Assembly (NCBI GenBank): GCA_013822005.1
Contig: PNJT01000008.1
Span: 1-34,298, forward strand
From: Novosphingobium sp.
GTDB lineage: Bacteria; Pseudomonadota; Alphaproteobacteria; Sphingomonadales; Sphingomonadaceae
Direction: 5' to 3'
DNA length: 34,298 nt
Shown here: in pieces, positions 8,860-16,809 of the stretch
Layout: every line of letters starts with the position of its first letter
Numbering within the stretch: position 1 is the stretch's first letter
Program-made: the position numbers and the translations under genes
The notes under the pieces: generated by a model
Told to the model about the DNA's origin: nothing
Databases searched by the model: none
What the model saw: the letters and a program-made list of their open reading frames with translations, nothing else

Positions 8860-8888
8860 CTGCGATCCCGTTATGGGGCTGTTTTCGC

Positions 8889-10334
8889 TTATTTCTTGCG
8901 GGCGTTCGAAGGACCGGCAGGACCCTTGACGACCGGAGCGGCCTTGGGCTTGAACGCCAGCTTGGGGCTGGCCTTGACCTTGGCCTGGGCCATCATCTGG
9001 CCGCCGCGCGCCGGGCTGACCGAATAGGCGAAGCAGACCCCGCCGCGGCTCTTGACCGCCGAGCACAGCCCGCCGGCACCGCGGCCATCGAGGCCGGCTG
9101 CGGCAACGCGCCAGTAGCGCTTGCCCTTCACCGTGGCCTGGCTGATCGCCATCTTGAAATTGCGCAGTTCGGGGTTCTTCTTGGCGTAGTAACCCCAGGC
9201 GCGGCGAGCGCCCTGTTCGCTGGCGAACGAGCCGAGCTGGACGGCGTGGCTGCTGCCTTTACCGGCCACGCGGACGCTGGCCTGGCGCGGACGCAGACCC
9301 GGACGGTGCGCAACCGCCTTGGGCTTGGCCGGAACCACCGCGGCGGCAACGCGAACCGGGCGCTGCTTGGCCAGCGGCGCCGCTTCGGGCGAAACGGCGG
9401 GAAGCGGCTGGACCGTTTCGACATTGGCAAACTGCGAAGAGAAAGCCTCAGGCGTGGCTTCGGCCGGAGCCGCAGCGGGCGCATCGACCGGACGGTACTG
9501 GGCCAGCGCAGCGGCGCCTTCGCCGGTTGCGGGCAGTTCACCGGCAGGAACCGGGTTGCGCGCGGCACCGACTTCGGCGGCCAGCTGAACCTGATCGCCA
9601 TTGGCATTGAGCGCCAGCGCAGTGGGCTGACCCGGATCGGCGCGCATCGGCACCTTGAGCAGGCCCGCAACGCGCAGCTTCGAATCTTCGGGCTTGGCCT
9701 GCGCGGCCCAGCTTGACAGGCGCGCGTCGAGCTGATCGGCGGGAACGTCCTGCGCGGCCATCAGCCGGGCTTCGCGCCAGCGCCCGTCGAGCGCAAAGGC
9801 ATAGGCCAGGTTCTGGCGCAGCTTGGGCGACTTGTCGCCCGAACGCAGCGCATCGGTGAGGATCGCGGTGCCGCGCCCGGTTTCCCCGGCCAGCGCATAG
9901 GCCAGGCCCAGGTCGGACGCGGGAATGGCGTCGCGCCAGTCGTTGAGGATTCCGACGGCTTCGCCGTTGCGGCCCGCACCGACATAGGCGAGCGAGAGCG
10001 AGAGCGCGGTCTTGGTCGAATTGTCACCCAGCTTCATCGCATCGTTGAAAGTGGTGACCGCCGAGGTGAAGCGTCCGGCGCGCAAGTAAGCCTGGCCCAG
10101 CAGCGCACGATAGCTGGCTTCGCGCGGATTGGCCGCAACGATGCCTTCAGCCAGCACGATCGCCTTTTCGGCATCGCCCCTGGCCAGCGCCTTCTGCGCT
10201 TCGGCGGCGGTCTTGTCGGGCGTGTTCTTGGCCACGGCCCCGCTGCTGACCCCCGCGCCTGCGGCCAGCGCGATGGCGATGGCGCCAGCGACCCCGATTG
10301 GCAGGACAGAGCGAGTGATGCGCTTGCTATTCAT
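8889..10334 (-). CDS. TPR and SPOR domain exported protein
   Basis: A 481-residue protein with an N-terminal signal or anchor (SVLPIGVAGAIAIALAAGAG). Tetratricopeptide-type helical repeats follow at about 40-215, for example AQKALARGDAEKAIVLAEGIVAANP. A long Ala/Pro linker leads to a SPOR domain at about 363-435, beginning AVQLGSFASEQGARRAWGYY. The C-terminal tail is basic. SPOR domains bind denuded septal peptidoglycan, so a division-site envelope role is likely. It is the last gene of a minus-strand operon after parA and an RHH gene, 26 bases downstream of the latter, and ends at a terminator. The exact partner is unknown. Confidence 0.85.
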   Translation of the reverse strand: MNSKRITRSVLPIGVAGAIAIALAAGAGVSSGAVAKNTPDKTAAEAQKALARGDAEKAIVLAEGIVAANPREASYRALLGQAYLRAGRFTSAVTTFNDAMKLGDNSTKTALSLSLAYVGAGRNGEAVGILNDWRDAIPASDLGLAYALAGETGRGTAILTDALRSGDKSPKLRQNLAYAFALDGRWREARLMAAQDVPADQLDARLSSWAAQAKPEDSKLRVAGLLKVPMRADPGQPTALALNANGDQVQLAAEVGAARNPVPAGELPATGEGAAALAQYRPVDAPAAAPAEATPEAFSSQFANVETVQPLPAVSPEAAPLAKQRPVRVAAAVVPAKPKAVAHRPGLRPRQASVRVAGKGSSHAVQLGSFASEQGARRAWGYYAKKNPELRNFKMAISQATVKGKRYWRVAAAGLDGRGAGGLCSAVKSRGGVCFAYSVSPARGGQMMAQAKVKASPKLAFKPKAAPVVKGPAGPSNARKK

Positions 10335-10360
10335 GGGAAAACTCCCTTCCTCTCAGAAAC

Positions 10361-10798
10361 TCAATTGCGACGCTTGGCCACCTGGGCGGCCAGGTCGGAA
10401 ATATCGGGCAGGCTATCGAGCAGTTGGTCGAGCGCCTGGGTCACCAGTTGCTGGGCGCTGCGACCTTTGACGGTGCAGGCCAGCCGCAGCTTGAGATGGC
10501 GTTCGGCATCGACCCGCAGCGTAAAGGCCGCGCGGCGGCCATCGGCCAGCGCCGAGCGGCGCTCACTGGCGACCTGACGGGCAATCGCGCGTTGCTGGCG
10601 GACCACTTCGGGAACTCGCGCATCGGAATTGATCGGAACCACTTCGGCTTCGGGGGACTCGTGGCCCATGTCGTTCCAGCCGAGGTCTTCATGGCTGACC
10701 ATCACCGCGCTGGCCTGCGAGCGCATCGCCGGCTTGGCTCCGCCCTTGCGCGCCAGCAGCGCGGGATTGAGCGAAGCGAAAGGTTTGGAATCGGCCAT
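10361..10798 (-). CDS. ribbon-helix-helix-like partner of ParA
   Basis: A 145-residue protein not recognised by name. The first about 95 residues look disordered and polar. The C-terminal part (FTLRVDAERHLKLRLACTVKGRSAQQLVTQALDQLL) has the beta-strand plus two-helix pattern of MetJ/Arc/CopG ribbon-helix-helix DNA-binding proteins. It begins 15 bases after the parA stop on the same strand. A flexible tail plus a C-terminal RHH next to a short ParA is the architecture of ParG-type centromere-binding proteins, which use the tail to stimulate ATPase activity. Calling it a ParG analogue is inference; the RHH assignment is fairly strong. Confidence 0.75.
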   Translation of the reverse strand: MADSKPFASLNPALLARKGGAKPAMRSQASAVMVSHEDLGWNDMGHESPEAEVVPINSDARVPEVVRQQRAIARQVASERRSALADGRRAAFTLRVDAERHLKLRLACTVKGRSAQQLVTQALDQLLDSLPDISDLAAQVAKRRN

Positions 10799-10813
10799 GC
10801 CCGCGCGGCTCCC

Positions 10814-11533
10814 TTAAGAACCGGCGACCCGGCGGCCGAAGCCCCCGGCCGGGCGGTGGACGCCCTGGATCGAGGTCACTGCGGTCGGCGCGGCAAACAC
10901 GGTGCGACGGAAGTTCTTTTCCAGCCGGTCCGAAATGTAGTTCCACAGCGCGATGACTTCGGCGGCGCTGCGGCCATTGGGATCGACTTCCATCACCGTG
11001 CGCCCGTCGATCATCGACGCAGCGAAATCGGTACGGTGGTGCAGCGTGATCGGGGCAACGGTGCCGTGCTGCGACAGCGCAACCGCGGCTTCCGAAGTGA
11101 TCTTGGCCTTGGGGGTCGCGGCATTGACCACGAAGATCAGCGGCTTGCCTGCGCGCTCGCACAGATCGACCGTGGCGCCCACGGCGCGCAGATCGTGCGG
11201 GCTGGGACGGGTGGGAACAACAATCAGTTCGGCCACCGCGATCACCGACTGGATCGCCATGGTGATCGCCGGCGGGGTATCGATAACGGCCAGGCGGAAA
11301 CCCTGCTGGCGCAGCACCGCAAGGTCAGCGGCGAGCCGCGCGACGGTGGTCTGCGCAAAAGCGGGGAATTCATCGTCGCGTTCGTTCCACCAATCGGCCA
11401 GCGAGCCCTGGGGGTCGATGTCGATCAGCACGACCGGACCCGCGCCAGCGCGCTGGGCCTGCACGGCCAGGTGCCCGGACAAGGTAGTCTTGCCCGAACC
11501 GCCCTTCTGTGATGCCAATGCCAGTACGCGCAA
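10814..11533 (-). CDS. orphan ParA-family ATPase (short, ParF-like)
   Basis: Deviant-Walker ATPase of the ParA/MinD superfamily, 239 residues. KGGSGKTT with the signature lysine is at residues 10-17, the Walker A' region is DIDPQGSLADWW, and Walker B is FRLAVIDTPP. There is no N-terminal helix-turn-helix, so it resembles type Ib (ParF-like) ATPases. I choose a TTG start at 11533: it gives the family N-terminus (MRVLALASQKGG) and sits 8-9 bases after a strong AGGGGG ribosome-binding site. The track ATG at 11566 would add 11 unlikely residues. No parB or origin genes are near. Neighbours are an RHH protein and SPOR proteins, suggesting positioning of an envelope or DNA cargo. Confidence 0.9.
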   Translation of the reverse strand: MRVLALASQKGGSGKTTLSGHLAVQAQRAGAGPVVLIDIDPQGSLADWWNERDDEFPAFAQTTVARLAADLAVLRQQGFRLAVIDTPPAITMAIQSVIAVAELIVVPTRPSPHDLRAVGATVDLCERAGKPLIFVVNAATPKAKITSEAAVALSQHGTVAPITLHHRTDFAASMIDGRTVMEVDPNGRSAAEVIALWNYISDRLEKNFRRTVFAAPTAVTSIQGVHRPAGGFGRRVAGS

Positions 11534-11781
11534 TGCAATTCCCCCTAACCAGATGCAGGAGCCCATTTGGACTTGCCGTGGGGGATCGCAGATCGTTCCT
11601 AATTTTGAGTTAACGCCCGCGCTGCACTGCGGGGCGGAGGGCGGTCAGCGGGTGCATTAATCCGTTGCTAACGTGCCATTTACTATGTCAGTTAAGCATT
11701 GCAAACCGCTGGCAGGTCTGGCGCGGGCGGTTCCAATACCGCCCGGGCTTAATCCGCTGGCGTGGGGACAGGAATTTTTCA

Positions 11782-12885
11782 ATGGGCCGCAATTATTTGA
11801 TCGCCGCACTGGCGCTGGGTGCCGGAGTGATTCCTTCCGCACCCGCACGTGCCGATACCAGGGCCGGAGTCGATGCCTGGACCAAGGGCGACTATGCCGG
11901 CGCGGTCAAGGAATGGCAGGTGCAAGCCGCCAAGGGCGACGCCGATGCGCTGTTCAACCTGGGCCAGGCCTACAAGCTGGGCAAAGGCGTCAAACAGGAC
12001 CTGATCAAGGCCGAACAGCTATTCGCCCAGGCCGCAGCGATGGGCCATCTGCAGGCGGGTGACAACTACGGGCTGCTGCTGTTCCAGCGCGGCGACCGTC
12101 AGCGCGGCCTGCCCTATATCCGCGCCGCCGCCGATCGCGGCGATCCGCGCGCGCAGTACCTTTTGGGGGTGATGCATTTCAACGGCGAGCTGGTCCCCAA
12201 GGACTGGGTCCGGGCCTATGCGCTGGTCACCCTGGCGCAGCAGCAGGGCCTGCCGCAGGCAGCCGGAGCCATGGCCCAGATGGACCAGCACATCCCCTAT
12301 GGCGAGCGCCAGCAAGGCGTGCAGCTGGCCGCAGAGCTGGCCAGCCAGGCCGACGCCACCCGCGCGCGCCAGCTGGCGGCGGTCGATCTGGGGAGCCAGA
12401 TGCCCAATCCCGTTCCCGCGCCGGTCCGCGGCCCGGTCGTGGCCTCGGCCCAGAGTACGGCCCAGGCCGCGCAAGAGGCGAACCCGGTCTTTACCCGCCC
12501 CAACGACAGCTACGAAGCCACCCGCGCACGCCAGGCAGCGGCCAACCCGGTGCGCGTGCACCAGGGCCCGCCGCCGGGCGTGACCCCGCCCGCACCGCGC
12601 CCGGTTGCCGCTCAGCCGCCGCGCCCGGCTCCTGCGCCTGCGCCAATGCCCGCTGCTGGCGGCTCGTGGCGGATCCAGCTGGGCGCTTTCGGGGTTGCCG
12701 CCAATGCCGATGCGCTGTGGGCCAGGGTCAAGGGCCGTCCAGAAGTGGCCGGGCATCCGCGGCTCAACCTCAAGGCTGGCGCGGTGACCAAGCTGCAGGC
12801 CGGGAACTACAGCCAGGCCGCAGCCCAGGCCGCTTGCGCCCGGCTGAAGGCAGCGGGCTTTACCTGCGTTGCCGTGCCCAATTAA
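11782..12885 (+). CDS. Sel1-repeat and SPOR domain exported protein
   Basis: A 367-residue protein with a signal peptide (LIAALALGAGVIPSAPARA). About three Sel1-like repeats lie at roughly 45-150 (DADALFNLGQAYKLGKGVKQ and DPRAQYLLGVMHFNGELVPK). A Pro/Ala-rich linker leads to a C-terminal SPOR domain starting near 290 (WRIQLGAFGVAANADALWA). The start at 11782 is preceded by an AGGA ribosome-binding site and gives a clean signal peptide; the ORF opens 39 codons earlier without one. It is divergent from the parA operon, which itself ends with another SPOR protein. A role in peptidoglycan or septum binding is inferred. DUF418 follows 3 bases after its stop. Confidence 0.87.
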   Translation: MGRNYLIAALALGAGVIPSAPARADTRAGVDAWTKGDYAGAVKEWQVQAAKGDADALFNLGQAYKLGKGVKQDLIKAEQLFAQAAAMGHLQAGDNYGLLLFQRGDRQRGLPYIRAAADRGDPRAQYLLGVMHFNGELVPKDWVRAYALVTLAQQQGLPQAAGAMAQMDQHIPYGERQQGVQLAAELASQADATRARQLAAVDLGSQMPNPVPAPVRGPVVASAQSTAQAAQEANPVFTRPNDSYEATRARQAAANPVRVHQGPPPGVTPPAPRPVAAQPPRPAPAPAPMPAAGGSWRIQLGAFGVAANADALWARVKGRPEVAGHPRLNLKAGAVTKLQAGNYSQAAAQAACARLKAAGFTCVAVPN

Positions 12886-12888
12886 CGC

Positions 12889-14121
12889 GTGAGCGTTGAC
12901 GCCCCCGACCGGATCCGCACGCTCGACCTGATCCGCGGGGTGGCCGTTCTGGGCATCCTGACGATCAACATCGCCAGTTTCGCCGCGCCGGATTCGGCCG
13001 GCTTTTCGCCCAACCTGCCGCAGCCTGGCAGCACTGCCGACACTTGGTCCTTCGCATTCTCGCTGGTGTTCCTCGAAGGCAAGATGCGGGCGCTGTTCTC
13101 GATCCTGTTCGGAGCCAGCCTGCTGCTGCTTGTCGAGCGCCGCGAAGCGCAAGGCCGGGACGGGCATGGCCTGCAACTGCGTCGGCTGTGGTGGCTGGCG
13201 CTGATCGGCTGGCTGCACTTCGCGCTGCTGTGGGATGGCGACGTGCTGTTCATCTATGCGATCATCGGCTTCGCCCTGTTGTTGATGCACCGCACTCCGC
13301 CGGGGCAATTGCTGGGGATCGCGCTGGCGCTGTTCGCGCTGTGGCAGGCCTGGGGCGTGGTCCGCTGGATGCCCGCCGTCATAGCCGAACAACACGTCAT
13401 CGCCGGGACCGCCAGTCGCGCCGAGCGCAGTGTGTATTCCGCATTCGTTACCGAAGAGCGCCGCCAGGACCGCGCGGACGCCGCCGCCACGCTGTCGCCC
13501 TACAGCGCCGAAGTCGCCGCCCGGCTTGGCGATCGCCCGGCATATCCGCTGTTGCTGCTGATCTACATCTGGGGCGAGACGCTGACCTATGGAATGATCG
13601 GCATGGCGCTGCTCAAAAGCGGGTTCTTCGCCAGTGGCTGGCAGCGCCGCCGGACCGTGCTGCTCGCCGCAGCCGGAACCGCGCTGGGGCTGGCAGCCAC
13701 CACCGCATTCGCAGCCTGGGCGCACCCGCAGGGCTATCCCGAAATGGCGATGCGCATGGCCATCGGCTATGGCCTGGGTTTCGCGCACCTGCTCACCGCG
13801 CTGGGCTATGCCGCGCTGCTGGTGCTTTGCGCCCCGCGCCTGCTGGCCTCGCGGCTGGGCCAGCGGCTGGAAGCCGCGGGGCGAATGGCCTTTTCGAACT
13901 ATCTGGGCACCAGCCTGGCCATGACCGCGCTGTTCAGCGGCTGGGGCCTGGGCCTGTTCGGGCAGTACGGCACCGCCGCCTTGTGGCTGTTCGTCTTCCT
14001 GGGCTGGGCGCTGATGCTGGGCTGGAGCCAGCCCTGGCTGACGCGATACAGGCAGGGCCCGCTCGAATGGCTGTGGCGCAGCCTGACCGAGTGGCAACTG
14101 TTGCCAAATCGCATGCGCTGA
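12889..14121 (+). CDS. DUF418 (YeiB-like) multi-pass membrane protein
   Basis: A 410-residue integral membrane protein of the DUF418/YeiB family. The family opening RIRTLDLIRGVAVLGILTIN is followed by FLEGKMRALFSILFGA. Multiple hydrophobic helices run along the chain, and the C-terminal DUF418 region includes GRMAFSNYLGTSLAMTALF. It starts with GTG 3 bases after the stop of the Sel1-SPOR gene, so the two are probably co-translated. Function is unknown; related proteins are often annotated as transport or acyltransferase-fold-related without proof. Confidence 0.9.
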   Translation: MSVDAPDRIRTLDLIRGVAVLGILTINIASFAAPDSAGFSPNLPQPGSTADTWSFAFSLVFLEGKMRALFSILFGASLLLLVERREAQGRDGHGLQLRRLWWLALIGWLHFALLWDGDVLFIYAIIGFALLLMHRTPPGQLLGIALALFALWQAWGVVRWMPAVIAEQHVIAGTASRAERSVYSAFVTEERRQDRADAAATLSPYSAEVAARLGDRPAYPLLLLIYIWGETLTYGMIGMALLKSGFFASGWQRRRTVLLAAAGTALGLAATTAFAAWAHPQGYPEMAMRMAIGYGLGFAHLLTALGYAALLVLCAPRLLASRLGQRLEAAGRMAFSNYLGTSLAMTALFSGWGLGLFGQYGTAALWLFVFLGWALMLGWSQPWLTRYRQGPLEWLWRSLTEWQLLPNRMR

Positions 14122-14189
14122 TTGCGCCCGCATTCATCTGCGATTAAGGCCCTGGACCGGATCAGACCCGGAGCAATAAAGGGCCCCCC

Positions 14190-16478
14190 ATGACCATTTC
14201 CAAGACTATCCGTTCGCGCAAGCTCTCTTTCGCCATGAAACCGCTGGCTGCCTCATTGGCGGTGGGTCTGGCCGCCTTCGCCTCACCGGCCATGGCCGCC
14301 TGCACCGCGGTCGGCCTGGTGGTGACCTGCACCGGGACTTCGGGGCCCTATGCCAATGGCAGCTCGGGCGTTACGGTCGATGCCCAGGCGGGCGGCACGG
14401 TGACCGGGCCGATGACCATCGGCAGCACCGCAACGGTTACCAACTCGGGCACTTTCAACGGCGCGGCCGGCAGCGCGGCCCTGACCGTGGGAGCGAACAG
14501 CAATGTCACCAACGCGGCCGGGGCCTCGCTGGTCCAGTCCGGGACCACTGCAGGTTCGGAAGGCGTGGTGCTGGGCGATTTCTCGACCCTGACCAACAAC
14601 GGCACGCTGACCGCCACGGCCGGCTTCAATGTCGCGCGCTTCGGGGTTGGCGGCACTTTCATCAACAATGCCAGCGCGCCTGCCGCGGTGACCGGCAATG
14701 TTGCGTTCGGACCCAGCATCGGGGCCAATGTCTCGACCTTCACTAACAACAACACCGCGTTCGGCTTTTCTGGCAATGTTACTGCCAGCGGCAATCTGAA
14801 CCTGACCAATGCGGGCCGCTTTACCGGCAACATCAGCCAGCTGGCCGCAACCGGCACGGTCAACATCAACAACACCGCCGCCGGGACTTTCACCGGGCTG
14901 ATCAACACCGGGGATTCGACCGTGGTGACCAACAATGGCAACATGACGATCACCGGGCTGTCGGCGATCGCCTCGTTCTCGTCGGTCGGCACCTCGTTCA
15001 CCAACAACAACCGGCTCAACATCGGCACCGCCACGGCACCGACCCTGCTGACCGTCAATGGCAACTACATCCAGTCGGGCACCGGCATCCTGGGCCTGAC
15101 GGTTCGCGCGCAGACCACCACCGGTCCGGTTGGCGGCGGCACCTACAGCCAGCTGCGCGCAACCGGCACGGCCAATCTGGCCGGTACCCTGGCGCTGACC
15201 GTGGCCCCCGGATACTACCCCACCAACACGCTCTACAACGTGGTGGTCGGCGATCAGGGTGTGACCGGCAGCTTCAGCACGATCACCGGCAATGTGCTGA
15301 CTTTCGTCACTTTCACGCCGGTCGGGATCGTGACGCTGGCCGGCACCCAGCAGGCCTTCCAGCTGAGGGTTGACCGCACCACGACCTATGCCGCCGGGCT
15401 CGGTTCGGGCGCGACGCCCAACCAGCTGGCGGTTGCCGCGGGCTTCCAGCCGCTGGTCGCTTATGCCGACACGCGCCTGACCACCGATTCCGCCGCGCTG
15501 GTCGGCTCGGTCGATATCCTCACCGCGGCCCAGGCAGCGACTTTCTTCGATTCGGTCAGCCCGGCAGGCTACCTCGCCTATGCCAATTCGATGCGCGACC
15601 ATGCCAGCCTGTTCCAGCGCCAGGTTTCGGCCCGCATGTACGATCACAACAGCGACCAGGCCCAGAAGGGCTGGTGGCTGAACTTCGGAATGCGCGCGCG
15701 GGGCGGCAACGTGACCGGGACCGACAAGACCAGGGTCACCGGTTTCAATTTCGCCGGCGGCTATGACTTCTCCAGACCGAACTATGTGATCGGCCTGACC
15801 GGGGGCTATTCGAGGGGCACGCTGAAGTATGGCCCGGGCACCATGCAAGGCAGCGACAGCGCCTACCAGCTGGGTGCCTATGCCCAGTATTCGATGGGCC
15901 CGCTGTTTATCGGCGCAATCGTCGGTTACCAGTTCGGCAAGATCAAGGCGACCAAGACCAGCACCGCGGGCACCGCTGTGCGCGTCTCTTCGGCCAATGC
16001 GAACAGCAAGCTGCTGACCGCCAGCGGGCGGATCGGGGCCGATCTCGATGCCGGGCCGATCACCCTGCGGCCTTTCGTGGGGGTTGAATACCACAAGGGC
16101 TCGATCGACGGCTTCACCGAAACCGGCGCGGGCGCGGCCAACCTGATCGTCGGCAAGATCAACGCCGACCGCACCGACCTCCTGGCCGGTGCCACCTTGA
16201 CCCGCAGCGAAGGCCGCTGGCGACCTTACGTCAAGGGGACCTACCGCAGCATGATCGGCACCGGACCCAGCAATCGCGTGACCGCAGCCTTCATCGACAT
16301 CCCGACCTCGACCTTCACGGTCACCGGGCGCGGCGCAGGCAAGACGCAGTTCGACGTCGATGCCGGGCTCAACTGGGTCTCGGACGACGAAGGCGGGCTG
16401 TTCCTCGCCTACCAGGGTTCTTACCGCGACGATTACACCAGCCACGGCGTGGTCGCGGGGATCCGGCTGATGTTCTGA
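14190..16478 (+). CDS. autotransporter with C-terminal beta-barrel
   Basis: A complete 762-residue type V secreted protein. A long N-terminal signal region ends near AMA-ACTA (about residue 36). The passenger, about 37-470, is rich in Asn, Thr, Gly and Ala. Repeated strand-like units such as TFTNNNTAFGFSGNVTASGN suggest a right-handed beta-helix. The last about 275 residues are an autotransporter barrel (KGWWLNFGMRARGG onward) ending in a C-terminal Phe (GIRLMF), as expected for BAM recognition. An alternative start is the ATG 15 codons in. No catalytic passenger domain is seen, so adhesion or surface decoration is the likeliest role. It is followed by a strong terminator and shares its barrel with the gene at 32216. 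Confidence 0.92.
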   Translation: MTISKTIRSRKLSFAMKPLAASLAVGLAAFASPAMAACTAVGLVVTCTGTSGPYANGSSGVTVDAQAGGTVTGPMTIGSTATVTNSGTFNGAAGSAALTVGANSNVTNAAGASLVQSGTTAGSEGVVLGDFSTLTNNGTLTATAGFNVARFGVGGTFINNASAPAAVTGNVAFGPSIGANVSTFTNNNTAFGFSGNVTASGNLNLTNAGRFTGNISQLAATGTVNINNTAAGTFTGLINTGDSTVVTNNGNMTITGLSAIASFSSVGTSFTNNNRLNIGTATAPTLLTVNGNYIQSGTGILGLTVRAQTTTGPVGGGTYSQLRATGTANLAGTLALTVAPGYYPTNTLYNVVVGDQGVTGSFSTITGNVLTFVTFTPVGIVTLAGTQQAFQLRVDRTTTYAAGLGSGATPNQLAVAAGFQPLVAYADTRLTTDSAALVGSVDILTAAQAATFFDSVSPAGYLAYANSMRDHASLFQRQVSARMYDHNSDQAQKGWWLNFGMRARGGNVTGTDKTRVTGFNFAGGYDFSRPNYVIGLTGGYSRGTLKYGPGTMQGSDSAYQLGAYAQYSMGPLFIGAIVGYQFGKIKATKTSTAGTAVRVSSANANSKLLTASGRIGADLDAGPITLRPFVGVEYHKGSIDGFTETGAGAANLIVGKINADRTDLLAGATLTRSEGRWRPYVKGTYRSMIGTGPSNRVTAAFIDIPTSTFTVTGRGAGKTQFDVDAGLNWVSDDEGGLFLAYQGSYRDDYTSHGVVAGIRLMF

Positions 16479-16500
16479 TCCGGGCCTTCACGGCAAACGA

Positions 16501-16534
16501 AAAGGGGCGCGGCGAGAGCTGCGCCCCTTTTTGT
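16501..16534 (+). terminator. intrinsic terminator of the autotransporter gene
   Basis: AAAGGGGCGC / GCGCCCCTTT stem, extended by a G-T and two G-C pairs to a GAGA (GNRA) tetraloop, followed by TTTTTGTT. It lies 22 bases after the stop codon. Confidence 0.92.
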
Positions 16535-16588
16535 TGGGTCAGCGAACCAGAGCAACTTGGGCAAAACCTGACCCAAATTCCGTCCATG

Positions 16589-16671
16589 CTGAGCTTGTCG
16601 AAGCACTGCCCTTTTCTTCGTGCCTCGCCCGCAACCGCTTGAAGAAAAGAGCCATCCTTCGACAAGCTCAG
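16589..16671. repeat. palindromic intergenic repeat (CTGAGCTTGTCGAAG family)
   Basis: Perfect 15-base inverted arms CTGAGCTTGTCGAAG (16589-16603) and CTTCGACAAGCTCAG (16657-16671). Inner arms CTTTTCTTC and GAAGAAAAG nest inside them. The same 15-base arms recur at 21021-21103. This type of intergenic palindrome is common in sphingomonad genomes. It lies in the 331-bp gap between the autotransporter and der, which otherwise holds only a terminator and a second repeat. Confidence 0.85.
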
Positions 16672-16692
16672 GATAGTCGGCGCAGGCTGATT

Positions 16693-16779
16693 CCCCCCTC
16701 CCCTGTGGGGAGGGGTTGGGGGTGGGGGTTCCATGCTGGCGTTTTACCCCCAACCCAACCCTTCCCCACCGGGGAAGGG
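16693..16779. repeat. G/C-tract palindromic repeat (GGGGAGGGG...GGGGGTT family)
   Basis: A short hairpin CCCCTCCCC/GGGGAGGGG is followed by TTGGGGGTGGGGGTT. After a spacer comes the mirrored ACCCCCAACCCAACCC with a second hairpin CTTCCCCACCGGGGAAG. The same arrangement occurs at 27863-27957 inside a coding sequence, so this is a mobile or recurrent palindromic unit. No gene is seen in it. Confidence 0.8.
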
Positions 16780-16809
16780 CTTCTTGGCCACACCAAATCG
16801 GGAATGGCT

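Noticed and set aside
12019-14133. 704-residue minus-strand ORF
   Set aside because: It covers the Sel1-SPOR and DUF418 genes in antisense; its Gln/Arg/Gly bias and lack of motifs mark it as a shadow.
14283-16445. 720-residue minus-strand ORF
   Set aside because: It is antisense to the autotransporter, which has a full signal peptide, barrel and terminator.
16535-16809. possible CRISPR-like or tandem array
   Set aside because: The repeats are inverted, not direct and regularly spaced, and no cas genes are in the window.
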